Assembly (NCBI RefSeq): GCF_000485595.1
Contig: NW_014577651.1
Location: 89,798 to 153,797 of the forward strand
Direction: 5' to 3'
From: Priapulus caudatus
Lineage: Eukaryota > Priapulida > Priapulimorpha > Priapulimorphida > Priapulidae
DNA length: 64,000 nt
The position numbers and the translations under genes are program-made. The stretch's first letter is position 1. Each line of letters begins with the position of its first letter. This document shows positions 1-13,900 of this stretch, in pieces. The notes beneath the pieces were generated by a model. The model was not told where the DNA came from and made no database searches. It saw nothing but the letters and a program-made list of their open reading frames with translations.

Positions 1-1210
1 AAGTAATAAAATTGCAAAAGCTAAACTTAACAGTCACGATACCTCAGACAATAAAATCCGTTCCAATCACCATGCTGCTCTATTCACAAGCTCATGCCCA
101 TCCCCTCACAGTGTATACGCAATACATTTCTGTTCTACTTTCTGTTTACGTTTGTGGAACGGTTAGTTTACGTTTCAGCTGACCTCAGGGTTAAACACTA
201 CAATCCCTCCCCTTTTCAAACGTAAGCCGAGCCATAACGTAAGCCAGTAACGTTTGCGCGCTTCGCGCGGTTATCCGGCTGCAGACTGTCTAGTGGAAAT
301 TCTCAGTGTAAACAAACATCAATCAACGGGCTTAGCCAATCAACGTCAGGGGTACTAAGATGGCTACGATAATTTGAATCGGACGTCACGATTCCAGCTA
401 GACTGGTACGGACCTTAACTCGGCCAAGTATCTTTCGCTACACTAAAGTTATAGTTAGTGCAGCGTGTGGAACTCTCCACCGCGGAGCAGTCTAAGCTGA
501 ATCGCCGATCCTTGTGTGGAAAAATACCTTGAAAATTCCTCGAAGAGGGCCTCGTCGCGCCATCTAGGGGAAGCCATATGTACGAGAATAAATTCAGGGC
601 GTGAAACGCAAGAAATGCAAACTCGCTTTTCTAGAAGAAAAAGAAACGCGCCGACCAGCAAACGAGCAATTACCAGCATTTGTATTTATTCTCGACCTAC
701 GTGCATAGTCGAAAGGCTTGTGGAATCGCCAGAACCCCTCAATTGACCGATTATACGGCTTTATCCTGTACCCAAAGTGCACTGGCGAAATTTTTCTATA
801 TAGAGCAATGAATAGCAGAAGGGGGGGATCTAACCGTAACCCAAACTTGCAAGAACGGGAAGGGGGGGGTCTGGGGGGCCCTCCCCCAGAAAATTTTAGA
901 AATTAGACCCCCTTAGATGCGTTTTCTGCGCGAGCAAGGGGGGGGGGGTGTCTGGACCCACTGGACCCTGCCCCCTGTACACGCCCCTGGTACCGTACCG
1001 TACGTTAGAATGCATATATATGCTAACTTTTTTTTCTGTTTATTTGATCAACTTTGTCTCTCTGTGTCTACGATACGGTCTTTTGGACTTTGAAGACTAT
1101 AATTATTAGGAGGGGATTAGGTTAATTATGAGTGTTTTCTGGTGGTATTTCTATTTAACGCAACCGACTCACTAAATTAATATCAACTATGCCTGAAGTG
1201 TGTAGTGAAA
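1..1210. repeat. 5' flank: dispersed repeat shared with 21.05-21.55 kb, no gene seen
   Basis: About 290-790 is a diverged copy of 21050-21550 (shared string GACGTCACGATTCCAGCTAG). 820-990 is a G/C-homopolymer-rich repeat also present near 9.1 kb and 39.5 kb (shared AGATGCGTTTTCTGCGCGAG). The missing first WDR81 exon was looked for here without success. Confidence 0.6.
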
Positions 1211-1702
1211 CAGGGGCGTAAATCCGTACCGAGGGTGGGGGGGATGATCGGCGATAGCCGGGGGCGAAATTAACTTTGGCTGCCGCAGGCAAGTCCGCGT
1301 GCCGTAGGCATGCCAATGCTAGGGGGTCTGGGGGCATGTTTTGAAATATTTAAGCCATTTTCCTGCAATCTGAGGCATACTGTGGGCCATATTCTCATCT
1401 CTGATGACACTATCTCAACCCTAGACTCAACCCTACAAGTTAGGATTCAAAACACTTTTCATGACTTTTCAGAGAGCGTACACAGTTAGGTTACTATATA
1501 GTAATAATACATGTATTAAAACACAGGTAAGAATTGCAATTTCTCACAATTTCACGTGTTTTTGTATGTTTGCAACCATACGTTTTGGCTATTCTTTTTT
1601 TTCTCTTTTTTTTTGAATCTCAGGGGGGGGATATTTGTACAGGCCATCCCCCTCCTTCAAGAGCGGGGGGGATGCATCCCCCCCCCGGGATTTACGCCCC
1701 TG
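1211..1702. mobile_element. hAT-like MITE (492 bp)
   Basis: Starts CAGGGGCGTAAATCC and ends GGATTTACGCCCCTG, an inverted pair. Flanks are TAGTGAAA on the left and TATTGAAA on the right, an 8-bp duplication with one mismatch. An 8-bp duplication with CAG...CTG ends is the hAT pattern. No coding capacity. Confidence 0.8.
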
Positions 1703-1758
1703 TATTGAAATAACATGTTTTGCCAGTACTTGGTAATTGGAAGGGTTTTTACTTTCAG

Positions 1759-1931
1759 GTAAACAAGCACTGGTTGGAGCAACTGATGGCAACTGGACGA
1801 ACTACTGATATGGCAGTCACCCCTGAGCTGTCAGACTGTTTAGTTTTCTTGCACTCCTCTCAAACTCCTGTACATCCCTGGTGCCGAATAACTGTTAGAT
1901 GTATTCCAATAACAACTGGATTCATTGAGAT
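1759..1931 (+). CDS. WDR81: WDR81 exon 1 of those visible
   Basis: Acceptor TTTTTACTTTCAG precedes it and donor GTAAGT follows. It is read in phase 0 from VNKHWLEQL, which aligns with the early human stretch around STRWLASL, so about 60 residues and the start codon lie upstream. The last codon is split after two bases. A hAT-like MITE ends 56 bp before the acceptor. Confidence 0.8.
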
Positions 1932-4900
1932 GTAAGTAGTTAATATAGAATATTTATTGAGGTAAAACTATATTTGATAAATCATAAATAATTAGTTAGA
2001 TTGTTATGAAATGCAGGAAAATTAATGTTGACTGTAATCTCCTCTATTCTGACAGACCCATGATTGACAGTGAACATGGCGTTGATATACAAGACAATCT
2101 GTATTCTTCTGCAATGACTTATGTTGATCGCATTAACTGCAGAAACCTGTTAATGTCAGCCATGAATAAATTTAATCAGGATGGGAACCCTGAAAACAAA
2201 GAATACAAGGTGCTTGTAATAACATTTTTATGCACTTACAGTGTAGTTTTTTTTATATGCATTGTAGTGTTTTAGTTAAAAATTACATTTTATAATGTGG
2301 AAGACATTATTGCTTAAATGTGTTTGTTGTACAATTAAGTGCTGAAACGTATGATAATTACAGATGTTTTGTGTGTGTTCATGTGCACGATATGTATGTC
2401 ACATACAGGGACATGAGGACTATATCACAGAGACTCTACGGTCGCTTTATGATGTCACTCCTATCGAAGGGGATAAGCAATCAGACTTCCAGGCTCTACA
2501 ACCAGGCAATGTTCTTCATCCCAACTTATTGCCGCCATTGATTATTCTGAGAAGCAGAGATTGCTTGTGTTTGGTATACCCTTACGTAAGACTTACACTG
2601 GAGAATGCTGTACTGTTCTCGCCAGGCCTGTTTACATCGTCCAATGCCAAGCCGCTCTTCGTGTCCTACCAGCTGCTGCGCCTATTACAAGCTTGTCACC
2701 TGCGACGCATTACTGTTGGGAATCTCACTCTCACTGACATCGCGATCACCGATGTCTACTGGATTCACACAAACGAGGCAAATGTCTTCAGTATACCAAT
2801 GTTACAGCGGCCTCCAAATGGATCTTGTGTGCCAGGTATTAAACAAACGATTCAATTCACGTCAAGATAAGCAGTATGCATGATAATGATGGTTTAGGTG
2901 CTTGGTGGTCTAGTTTAAATTGACTACGTCACGAATTTGTTATGGTGTATATCTGTAAAATCTTTGTTGCAATTTCTTTACATTACAAGTAAGTACTAAT
3001 GGGACTAAATGTATCCTCAAATTCTTACCTGCTAAGATTGTTTCTCAACTAGTTGACCACGACATTAAAGGCATAATAAGCCCATTGCTTATGCAATGTT
3101 GACGAATGATTGAGTAAGTGGCACCTTGTGTAGTTAATAAGTACATAACCTTACATCCAAACGCGTATTAGTTTTTCCAATATCACTGCTGGTTACTAAG
3201 AAATGTCTAATTGAAATCCGCAGTCCAAAAATCAGTTGTTTACAGTTTCAAACCGCTGCCGGCGAAGCGGGTGTGATACAGATTTATAGTGCACCTGACA
3301 TTTGCGCGCGCATGCTCAGCCGTACGCAATGCTATCATAAGTGATTTTGTAAACATATGGACGCTCGTGATAAGGAACTTTTTGCAGGGCTGTCCACGTG
3401 CGTCCGTGATTAGTACGTGTGTTTTACTCCATTTCCATGTTTAGTCCATGGCCGTTACACTGCTGACACCTCCATTTCATCTGGCATCCAAAACATACGG
3501 CCCACACAAATGTTTACGTCATCGCTTGACTCCTGGATGACATTTACGGCACGTAAATGATACGTTGATACATATCAACAACCGATTTCAAGTCTTGCTT
3601 ATAATGTAACCAGCAGTGATATTGGACAAACTAATACGTGTTTGGCTATATACTTATTTAATTATTATATAATAAGGTTATGTCCTTATTTTAACTACAC
3701 AAGGTACCAGTTACTCTAGCCTTCGTCAACATTGCATAATCAATGGGCTTATTATGCCTTTAAATGCTTGCTATGGGCTATGTATGAGTCACGAGTGTTT
3801 GTTCACATCGAATGGAATAACAAACTAGAAACGAGCAGTTGTCGCCAACTACATGTATCCCCCGTGATCCAGAGAGACCGGGTACAAGATGGCGTTGCGC
3901 AAAAGATGCGTTGTTCCCCGACCGCCGAGAGCGGTTAAGCCGCGCACTTCCGCGGGACTGGGCGCACGCGACCGCGGTGTGTCTCGCGACCTCGGTGTGT
4001 CGCAGCATCTCGCGCTGCCCGCTCTACGAATTCGCGCGCCGAAGGAGGGCGGGCGCGCGAATCCGTATAGCGGGAAGCGTAACACCGCGCAGTTTTCTTC
4101 ACACACCGGCTCGGCTATGGCGGCCTTCGGTGGGGGCATTTGCTGCTGCTGCTGCTGCAGAGCCGCGCTGCGCGGCAGGGGCGAGTTTTTGTTGCTGTTG
4201 CTGCTTTGCGAGTATCTACTTAGCTACGTGTAAAAACTGGCACGGCCACGCCACCCCGTGCTCGCAGTATTCGCCCGCCACGCCAGCGCAGGTGCTCGCA
4301 CGACGTGCCGTCGCCACGGGCAGCGCGGGGTCAATAGGTTGGTTGGTAAAACCTCGCACGTACGCAGTCAGGCGCCGGCACGGCGGGAGCGCGTTTGAAG
4401 ATAGCATCTAGGCCGCGCCACCCCAGTGGACGCGCCGTATCGACAAACTTCGTAAACAACTCTTGTTGATAGACATACAACGTATACTCGGCCTAGCCCC
4501 CTATCGCGTAGCGCCAACGATGCGAGCGCGTCACGCGCATGACAGCATTCTTGCATTTCTGTAGGAATCACTACGCTTAGCCTATGAGGTGCGCCATGCA
4601 CCCCAAAAAAAAGTTTAGGGGCCAGTGGAGATCGCCTCCTGCGCTCCATCGTAAAATGTCGGTGAGTGCGCCAGTTCGCAGTACGTGCGTTTTCAGAACC
4701 CGTTTCTCAGATATCTGTCTAATGACAAAAGGGGCGGGATTCGCCTTGCCGGCGCGTCTTCGCCCGCGAGCTCTGTCGCGCCGCAAAAACCGGGCCAAGT
4801 CCGTCTAGTATGAATGGAAATATCTCTGCGAAGTCGACTAGAAGCAGGTAAAGTTAAGATAACTCACAAAGACAAAGTTTTTCTTAGCACAACGCGTGCC

Positions 4901-7900
4901 CAGATGTGCAATATATGCGAATCTGGTACCCTAGGAGCCGAATGAGGAAAGTTACAAGTCGACGGGAAGGTTAAACTAAGGCAAGGGCAGTGGTGTTTTT
5001 GTAGGCGACAGACCTTCTCCCCAAAGGTAAGGCATACCACAATATTGGTCCGCTAGGTCAATTATGGCCTGAGTAGCGAGACGGAAGAGGAAATATGATC
5101 AAATCAATAAAGTGAAATTAAGGCGCATTACCTGGTGAGGGCAGTTTACCCGACCGGATCATCTTCAAATTTTTGGCATGAAGTCAGTTATAGTAAGCGA
5201 AGACGCCCAATCCTGTTAGCGGCGGATTCATCGTCCATGTTAACAACATTTTTAGCCCCTCATCTGACGAAGTCAGATGCAGCTGTAGAATCGCACGATC
5301 GTCCGTCCGTCCGTCCGGTCCGGGCGTCGGCTCGTCCGTCCGTGCTCAACAGTTGCACAAATCTAACCGCTCGACTCACGGTCTATAGCGAACTTCGCGC
5401 CGACTCGGGGGGGATCCCAAAACGATTGGGATGTCGAAGCTGGGGGCAAAGTCAAAGGTCAAAGTGTAAAAGAGGGAAAACATCCCTCCTTAACTTAGTA
5501 TAGCAGAAATGCAGAATTGCGGCACACAATCTAAACTCTATTTTTATTTTTTTTATTATAATTTTAATTACAAACATGAATTCGATGACAATCGGGTATA
5601 AAATGCAGAAGTACAGTTCTAGATATTGCGCACAAAAAAAATGTCAGTTACCATCTGAACGATGACTCTGCCCACACCAATAAAACCGATAGTTCTCTTC
5701 GCTTACGACTAACGCACCTTCATGCGAAATTTGAAGAGTCCCAGAAAGAAACTGCACGCTAGAGCGTTCATCAAAAAAATCTCGGGCCCCGCCCTTATGA
5801 TCCACCATAACCAGACCTAGCCAGGCGCGACCATGCCAAACCCATTAGTATCCCCACGAACTTCTTCGGGGGATACAATAGGAATATAATGCAGCATTTA
5901 ACCATAAAAGGTAAACAGAAATCACTTACATTGCTGGAAAAAAAATGCTTTCTTAAAAACTTAATAAGTCAGATGCAGCTGTACAATGCGCTATGAGCCG
6001 GCATCAGTGGTCCGGCGTGCGTCCGTGCTTCCAGTCGTCAACATTGGGCACAAATTTAACCGCTCACTTATTCACGGCTCACAATATTCGGACGTGGGGG
6101 ATCCTCCAAACGAGTAGGAGTCGAACGCGGTGCGTCAAAGGACAAGAAGGGTAAAAAGAAGGGACATCCCTCCTAACTTAATCTTGAGGATGCAGGTTTT
6201 TGCTCAGAAAACTAATATAAGCGAGATAGTCTCACCTGAAGTGGAAATATCACTTATTATCTACAACATTCAAAACACCAAGTTTTAATAGTTATAGCAT
6301 AGAACAAATATGATTTGACCATCATACAGCATAATAATTTTATCGTCACACTCATCAAAATCACAAATGGCCCGTCTCAAACAAGCGAAACCATAATTAA
6401 AACAAAAGGGCGGTGCCCATTCTGTTTGAAATATTATTGAGTTTTTATCCAATAATTGCAGACACTTTCGCATGTCATTCCCGGTTACTATTGAACTGGC
6501 AATCCACAAGCGTCTCTTAATAAACAGACTTACTGGCATTAGACTCACTGCTGGTACCTAGTATGAACCGTCTGTGTTACACTCGACCCGATTCTACGGG
6601 CTAAGCATTGCATGCACCGCTGATAGAGTCTCGCCTACCGCGAAGAACATTCGAGATATGCAACGTAACAAAACAGAACGCAAATTGTAATCGGATGATT
6701 CATGGATGCGGAAACGAGGTCTAAGACATTTATCTTACTCCTTAGTACAATGCCTGTACCGAGAATAACGATAGATATCATCGAAAGTGGGAAAAACACT
6801 GAGAATTCTTGCAATAGAACGCTTTAAGGGCATAGCAGGAATGGCAATTGCGCACAAATCTAAACGCTCCGACCATATGCTCGTCGATAGTCGGTGTGTA
6901 GCATCATGTAGGGAAAAGCCATCTACGTGCGCCGAAATGGATCATCACACAAGCAATGGGCACAGGCAGATTTTAATTTTCTGAACATGCTGATGAGCAT
7001 GCAAAAACTTTTTGTTTCCCCGGGACTACTATTTTTATCTTTATTAAAGGGCATGAAATGTACTTCTGTGGACACTCCGAAGGATAAGTTCCATAACTTT
7101 TGACCCCACACCGAGGGTGAAACATGGATTGTGACTTGTTAACAAAGGACTAACTCTTCTTGCTGTTGTGGATGTGAGGCTACATTTCAATGCAAAAGGC
7201 CAAAGTGTTGAAACAAGGCGTCTTACGTCCTTAAATCATATATTTTCTAAAGCAGCGTAATTAGCACCCCTGAGACGCACCCTGTTTAAGCACACTTAAT
7301 GAACCTGAATCGCTGCGTGAGGCAAAAACATGGGGGCAGCCCATTACGCATGCATGGGGGTGAACTGGCACTATTCTAATCATAATTATTGCCTGGCAAC
7401 CTGCAATGCAGATGTGTTAACTCACAGCTGAGCGAAATTCTCGCCTGCCTGAATATACTTGGATTTCAGCAACTCAATGGAGTGAGGTTATCATGCACGA
7501 AGGGTGATGCCTTCTATGATTATTGATGACACTTGCACGCGCCATCTCGCGGCAACTGCTTTTGCTATTAGAGCCCCCTCCACTCTCCCCCCACCACCAC
7601 CACTACGCTCGCGCTCGACGCATATCCATGATAACATGTTAATATAGCGAAGTCATTAAAGTTACACAGCTGTATCTTTATTACTGTACTACCGGTATAG
7701 CAAAGCCTAGCTATCATAAATTTTAGATCTGTATTAGTAGTGCCATAGATATATGCTCTGAGCGCGAACGCGGTCATTCGTTTGCCAGTGAGTTTAGCAT
7801 CAGAACACCTGCCGTCAGGTGAGCGCTGTTGCTCTGCGGCACTTGTTATTTACGCTGACATAATCGTAAGAAAAGTTTATCGGTTCACATGGTTGTTACA

Positions 7901-10900
7901 CATGTTCACACATATGCTTAGAGATGGATGACTTTGTCAATATGTTTTATTTGAATTAATTAACTCACAAATACACTTGCCTGTCATTGCTCTTGACATT
8001 ATCCCTCTACTAGACCTAATGCAGCTGTGGGTTGAAGGACTAGTTAGTAACTATGATTACCTCATGGCACTAAATCGCCTGGCTGGTCGACGAGCGGGAG
8101 ATCCTAACCACCATCCGATCCTTCCTTGGGTGTCCGACTTTACTTCACCAGACTCTGGGTGGAGAGATCTTACACGTAGCAAGTTCAGGCTTAACAAAGG
8201 TAAGATTTTAAGTAATACTTAAAGGAATACTTTACTCTAGAATTTGAGAGTATATTATGATAGTAGATTTATAAATAATAGAACATACCTATAAATATCT
8301 ATAATTACGCATTCACATTTGTCATAAAACAACACTGAATTTCGAAATCTTCATTTTTGGGGCGCTGCATGACATGACAGCCGCGACCGTGCTGCCACCC
8401 TGAAAAAGTTGTGCATTTGCCAATTTATTTTGCACGTTACAGACCGAGGGTTAATCACAAAAGAGCAATTATATTTATACCTAAATGCTATTTAACCTAA
8501 CGATATATTCATTTTAGGACAAATTTATCCTTATTAAAACTGAAACTATATGTTTTTTATAAGATATTGCAATCCTTCTGCTTTTAAATTAATGAATAAG
8601 AAACACCTGTCTGTAGCCCTTGGTTGAAAAGTCAGTTTGCTCAACTTTTCAGATAGTGCGCTTTGAGTGGCGCCACCATCGTTGTAATCAAACTGCAGTC
8701 GTTAGTTTTAAAACATTATTAAAAAAAAATATTTCTCATGGTGATTGAAGAGGGGGGTAAGGGGGGGTACTGTTCACAGTTCACAGTGAAAATAAACTGC
8801 TTTTCACATTTCACAGTGAAAATAATGCTCTTTTCACAGATCACCGGGATAATCCAGTTTACAGCTAAAATTTCAGACTCATAAGATAAGGTCATAGTTA
8901 AGTATACAAGTGTATTTCTTGACTAACAACACTTCTGAAAATCAAAAATATGCTTGCACAGTAGTCATGCTTATACATGTGTGCGTGCGTGCGTGCGTGC
9001 ATGCGTGCGTGCGTGCATGCGTGTGTGTATATATACAGGCCCGTAGCCAGCTTTATATTAGGGGGGGTTCGTTTTCCAATGTTGGCAATTTGCTCGGCAG
9101 GGGCGTGTGCAGGATTTGTACCAGGGGGGGGGGGTCTAACCGTAACCCAAAGTTGCGAGCACGCGAAGGGGGGGCCCAGAATTTTTTTTTAAATTACACC
9201 CCCTCAGATGCGTTTTCTGCGCGAGCAAGGGGGGGTCCGGACTCCCTGGACCCCCCCTGTACACGCCTCTGCTCGGGCGCGAAGCGACCAGGCGAGGGAG
9301 CCAAGCGACCGAGCGGGGTGAGGGTGTGGGAGGGGGGTGTTCACCTATATGAAACTATTAAACTATATATATATATAGTTTCAAGCTCTTGATAGTTTCC
9401 ATATGTTCTTCTGCAGCTAGGGGGGTCCGGGGGCATGCCCCACCGGGAATTTTTTTTAAATTAGGCTATATTTGGTGCATTCTGGTGAATTTTGAGGCCT
9501 GTGACCGGTTTCTGGAAACCGGTGCAAACCGGCCTAAACCCGCGCCTGACATGCATAGATTCACGAGGAAAGAGACCTCTTATTCACAGTTCACAGACTA
9601 AATAAAAGCTAAATCACGCTTCACGCAAGGTGGTCCATTCACAGTTCACAGACAAAATAAATTGCAATTCACAGTTCACGAGGTATAAAAACGGCCGATC
9701 ACGTTTCATGAAAATACCCTTACCCACCCTCATTGAACCATGAAATTTTTAATGTAGCACAATTTTAACCTAAATCAACTGAAAGTAACCCTAGAACCTA
9801 GAGTCAAGTATTCCTTTAACTGATTCTTTCAAGCATTCTCTCTACTGTCTATCCTGAATAGTGATAGATATATGATGTACTTGTAATCTGCCAACATTTT
9901 GAAATAATTGCTTTTACAGATTACAAAGTGTAATTGAGGGATTGGTTTGAATTAGTTTATTCATTCTTTGGGTTATGTTAACACATTTTGGCATAGTTTA
10001 ATGCTTATCCCAGAAGTTAATCAATATATAAGCCATTTGTATAAAGATATAAAGCAGTGTTCAAATTGCCACGCAGGTGACAGGCAGCTAGATCTTACAT
10101 ACGAAGGTTTGCAGGCCACTCAGCTTCTCCAGCGTCACACAGGGGTAGCCACCGAGGCAGAGTGTTCTACCATGCCACACCACGTTACAGACTTCCTCTC
10201 CGACATAACATACTATGTTTATAAGGCACGTCAGACATCCAAGGACATCCTGTGCAAGTATGTACGACGGCAAGCACCACAATCATACTTTGATTGATCC
10301 ACGCGTTTTTCCCTTGATTTTTTTATGACCAGAGTCCCATTGTCAAACACAAAGTTAGTGTTAAGTATTTGCTCCACTTTGTGCACGGGTATTGCTCTAA
10401 TGAAGAGTAAGCGTTTATTGATGAATGAATCGAATCAATCACACTTTTTATTTATAGATGATCGAAATGTATCTCTATGCTCAAGCCAAACAATTTCATG
10501 AAATTTCCAGCACCTAATTATGTTACTACACAAATTTTGAGTTTTTATGTAAAAATTGTATTTTGGATATGTCTCAATTGCCACAAAGAGTGAGAAAGCA
10601 AAACTTTCGCCACAAGGTAAGCACAATATGAAACAAAAAAGAGCATCCGGAATTTTCTTTAAAGCTTCATATTTACCGAACAAAATGGAGAAAAAAACGG
10701 CCTAAAATGTAAGTTGCACGTTTGAATTGAAAATTTTTGCAAATAAGGAAGCATAACACGTAAAATATGGCACTTAATAACAATCCCTGACGCCTTTTTT
10801 ACAGCAATATATGTTACCATTAATACGAGTGTAAGATTAAATTATTCTGAGTAGTAATCACAGAGAAATATCATTTTATACAGCTACTATGGCAGAAATC

Positions 10901-13900
10901 GAAACGGAGAAATCAGCGTTTTTCTATTTTTCACAATGATCGACCGCTTGTGTTCAAAATGTAAATGAATATCCAAATATCCATGACTAACTGATAGCAC
11001 TACATTGGCAAAATGTTCTATGCACCTTGAGAAATTGTGAGCAATTACGAGGTTACCATCGCTCTTTCATGCAAAACGCGCATACGATGCGTACTGCATG
11101 CCATTAATAAGCTATGTGTTAACAAATGCGCCTAAATGTAAGGTGTGTAACGAGGGGAAAAGGGCTATTTTCGGTAGCGCAACAATTTCTACTATCACTC
11201 ACTGGCGGATGACAGCTGTAGAAGGGATGATGCTGAATCATACTAGCTTGGTGAATACCGTGAAAATGCTGGTTGTATCATGTTTCTGACGTCATGCACC
11301 ACCGTCAGCCGCGGATCACTACACATGTAGGTGGGCAATCAAAACGCTCTGAAAGTTCACATGTATTGTTATATGGAGAAATGAGTATGTACAGAGGTGG
11401 CACATAGTGTTAGCTATCGAATAAGAATGAAAATGAAAAATAGGTAAAATATTGCGTAAAAGCTGGAGAGTATCCTTAACATTAGTTTTAACATTAACCT
11501 TTTCTCATAGACCATTGATAGTAACATTGTAAAATTACGAGTTTCTTATACACAATGTATAGACGTCTATGAGAAAAAGTTAATATTGAGACTAATGTTA
11601 AGCCTAATTTTGTTTCTGACCACAGGCCCCAGATTTGGTTAGTTATATCCAAGCGACGAAATATAGTTATCAGAATCTGATTGGTTCTTAAAGTACGTAA
11701 TTCTTTGTCACGTGTACTAAAATCTTATTAGTTTTTAGCTCATCTGACATAATCAGATGCAGCTTGCAGAATCGCATGAGCGTCCGTCTGTGCGTGCGTG
11801 CGTCCTCAACAGTTATAGCACAAATCTTAACCGCTCGTGTACGGTCTTGATAGTCGGGACGTCGGGGGGGGGGGTCGTGAAAAGGACGTGGCATGTCGAA
11901 TGGTCAAGATGTGTCAATGGAGGAGGAATATTTCCCCCTTAACTTAAGGTATAGGAGGAAATACGGAATTGCGGCACAAATCTCAAAGGCTCGACCTACG
12001 CTCTTAATATTCAATGTATAGTGTGATGGGGAGAAAGCCCACCACCAGTGCGAAAATCGAGGTCACAGGGCAAAGGGCAGTGGGGGAAAGGTCAAATATC
12101 AGACATTTTCTGAGGACATGGTCTAACGGACCGAGTGAAAAACTTTTTTGTTTCAGCGCTGACCTACAATTTTTATGGCTTTATTGAAAGGACCATGAAA
12201 TGTACTTTCCACTGACGTGCGAAGAGTAAGTGTCTGATAACCTTTTGACCCTCAAGAGGAAGGTTAAACATGGATTTGTTGACTGTTAATAGAGGACTGA
12301 ACTGTGTTTGATGGTACTTGTGTGATCGTGGAAGACGTCAAATTCACAGTGAAATTCTGCATGTAAAACTTACTTGAACAACGTTTACGTGCCTTAAATC
12401 ATATATGAACTTCATTCTCTATATGAGATTCTGTACATAGGGAATACAATGTCAATAGCACTTACGCAAACGTCTGTTTTTGATTCAGGCCAACTATAAA
12501 AACCTTGCAGGTTGGTGGCTAATAGTATCACAGCATGGGCTAAACGAACGTAGCAACTAGTTCTGATTATCTATTCCCTGCACCTAGTCAGTATGCACGC
12601 CATCTATCAGAACAGAGTGAGAAGAATGTCCCGGCAGGATAGGTAAAATGTATTGCGCTCAAAAGTGCAGAAATAATTACTTTCTTAACTTCAGTTTAAC
12701 CAATCTTGAGATAAGTAATTGCAGAAATGAATCGTCAAACCTACCAGTGAAAATCCATCGGCACATCCTCCACACAAACAAATCGATTCGTCGCCCTGCC
12801 CAGTTATTCATGCATTGTAAAGTTCTTCATTTCACTTCAAAGTCACACTTGCGTATTTCTTACCTAGGAATAACTACTTTATAGCACGTTATGTACTAAG
12901 AAAACGGCATGTATTAAGAACCAGACACCAGATGAGCCATGTCGCACAGCGGCACTTGTTAAAGTCAAGTGACTGTATCACTGGTGTAAACAATGGAGAA
13001 ACTCTCTTCTGACCCTAAACGCTTGGTTAATATTTACTCGGTTGACACTGAGAGAAATCCTATTCCATTTATGGATAGGTCTGAGCCTGGTCGCTATGGT
13101 TTAATACAGGCATTGTTTCTCTTTTCAAATTCTTTGCTCATAGGCACGTCAGATCAAAGTGGGTGCCTCATGAGTATCCATCGAGCATGCAGCGCATCTG
13201 GGAGTGGACGCCCGACGAATGCATTCCAGAGTTCTACACGGACCCTGCGATCTTCCACTCAGTTCATGATGACCTCCCTGACCTCGAGGTGCCGCTATGG
13301 TCTGAGAGCTGTGACGTGTTCGTGCACTGGCATCGTGCGATGCTAGAGAGCGCCGAAGTGTCTCAATCCCTGCATCACTGGATTGATCTCACCTTTGGCT
13401 ACAAGGTAAGTGTGAATTTAGCTTGGCTGAAATTTGAGTGCGTCTCCTTCATCGTCTTCTGTGGGCATAATTCTATCAAGAGTGTAGTATGAACTCCTTC
13501 CAGTATTTCATCTCGTAAGGTAAAATGTATTACACCTTCGGTAGACCGCTTGAGAAAGATAACTCTACCTCCCCACTACCCTTGGATATTGTTGCAAGGG
13601 TCACCAAGCTCAACTGGTTTTTATGTGTACATGCATGTCTGTACGCTAACTTTGTGGCACTTCTTTACCAAGCATTGTTTTTAGAATACTCTATCGCAAC
13701 ACTGATAGGCTTGACCTGTCAATAACACCAGGTAGATATGCCAATTATAGTGTCATGCTGCACTAAAGTCTTATTGTGCGAATGACGTAAATGCCCGGAA
13801 AGGCTGCATGAGCCAAGCGGGCGGAAACCTTGCAGGAAAAACCTTTGCTCTGTCATGACGGTGATGTACTTGTTGCGAGATTTTGCATCATTACGCAGCT

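Noticed and set aside
3839-4411. 190-residue open frame with Cys and Ala runs
   Set aside because: GC-rich dispersed repeat with CTG runs; the same text recurs without an open frame at 18.2 and 20.1 kb.
8004-8034. Acceptor AATGCAG (8032) for WDR81 exon 4
   Set aside because: It does not complete the split codon left by exon 3; the CTCTACTAG acceptor at 8013 does.
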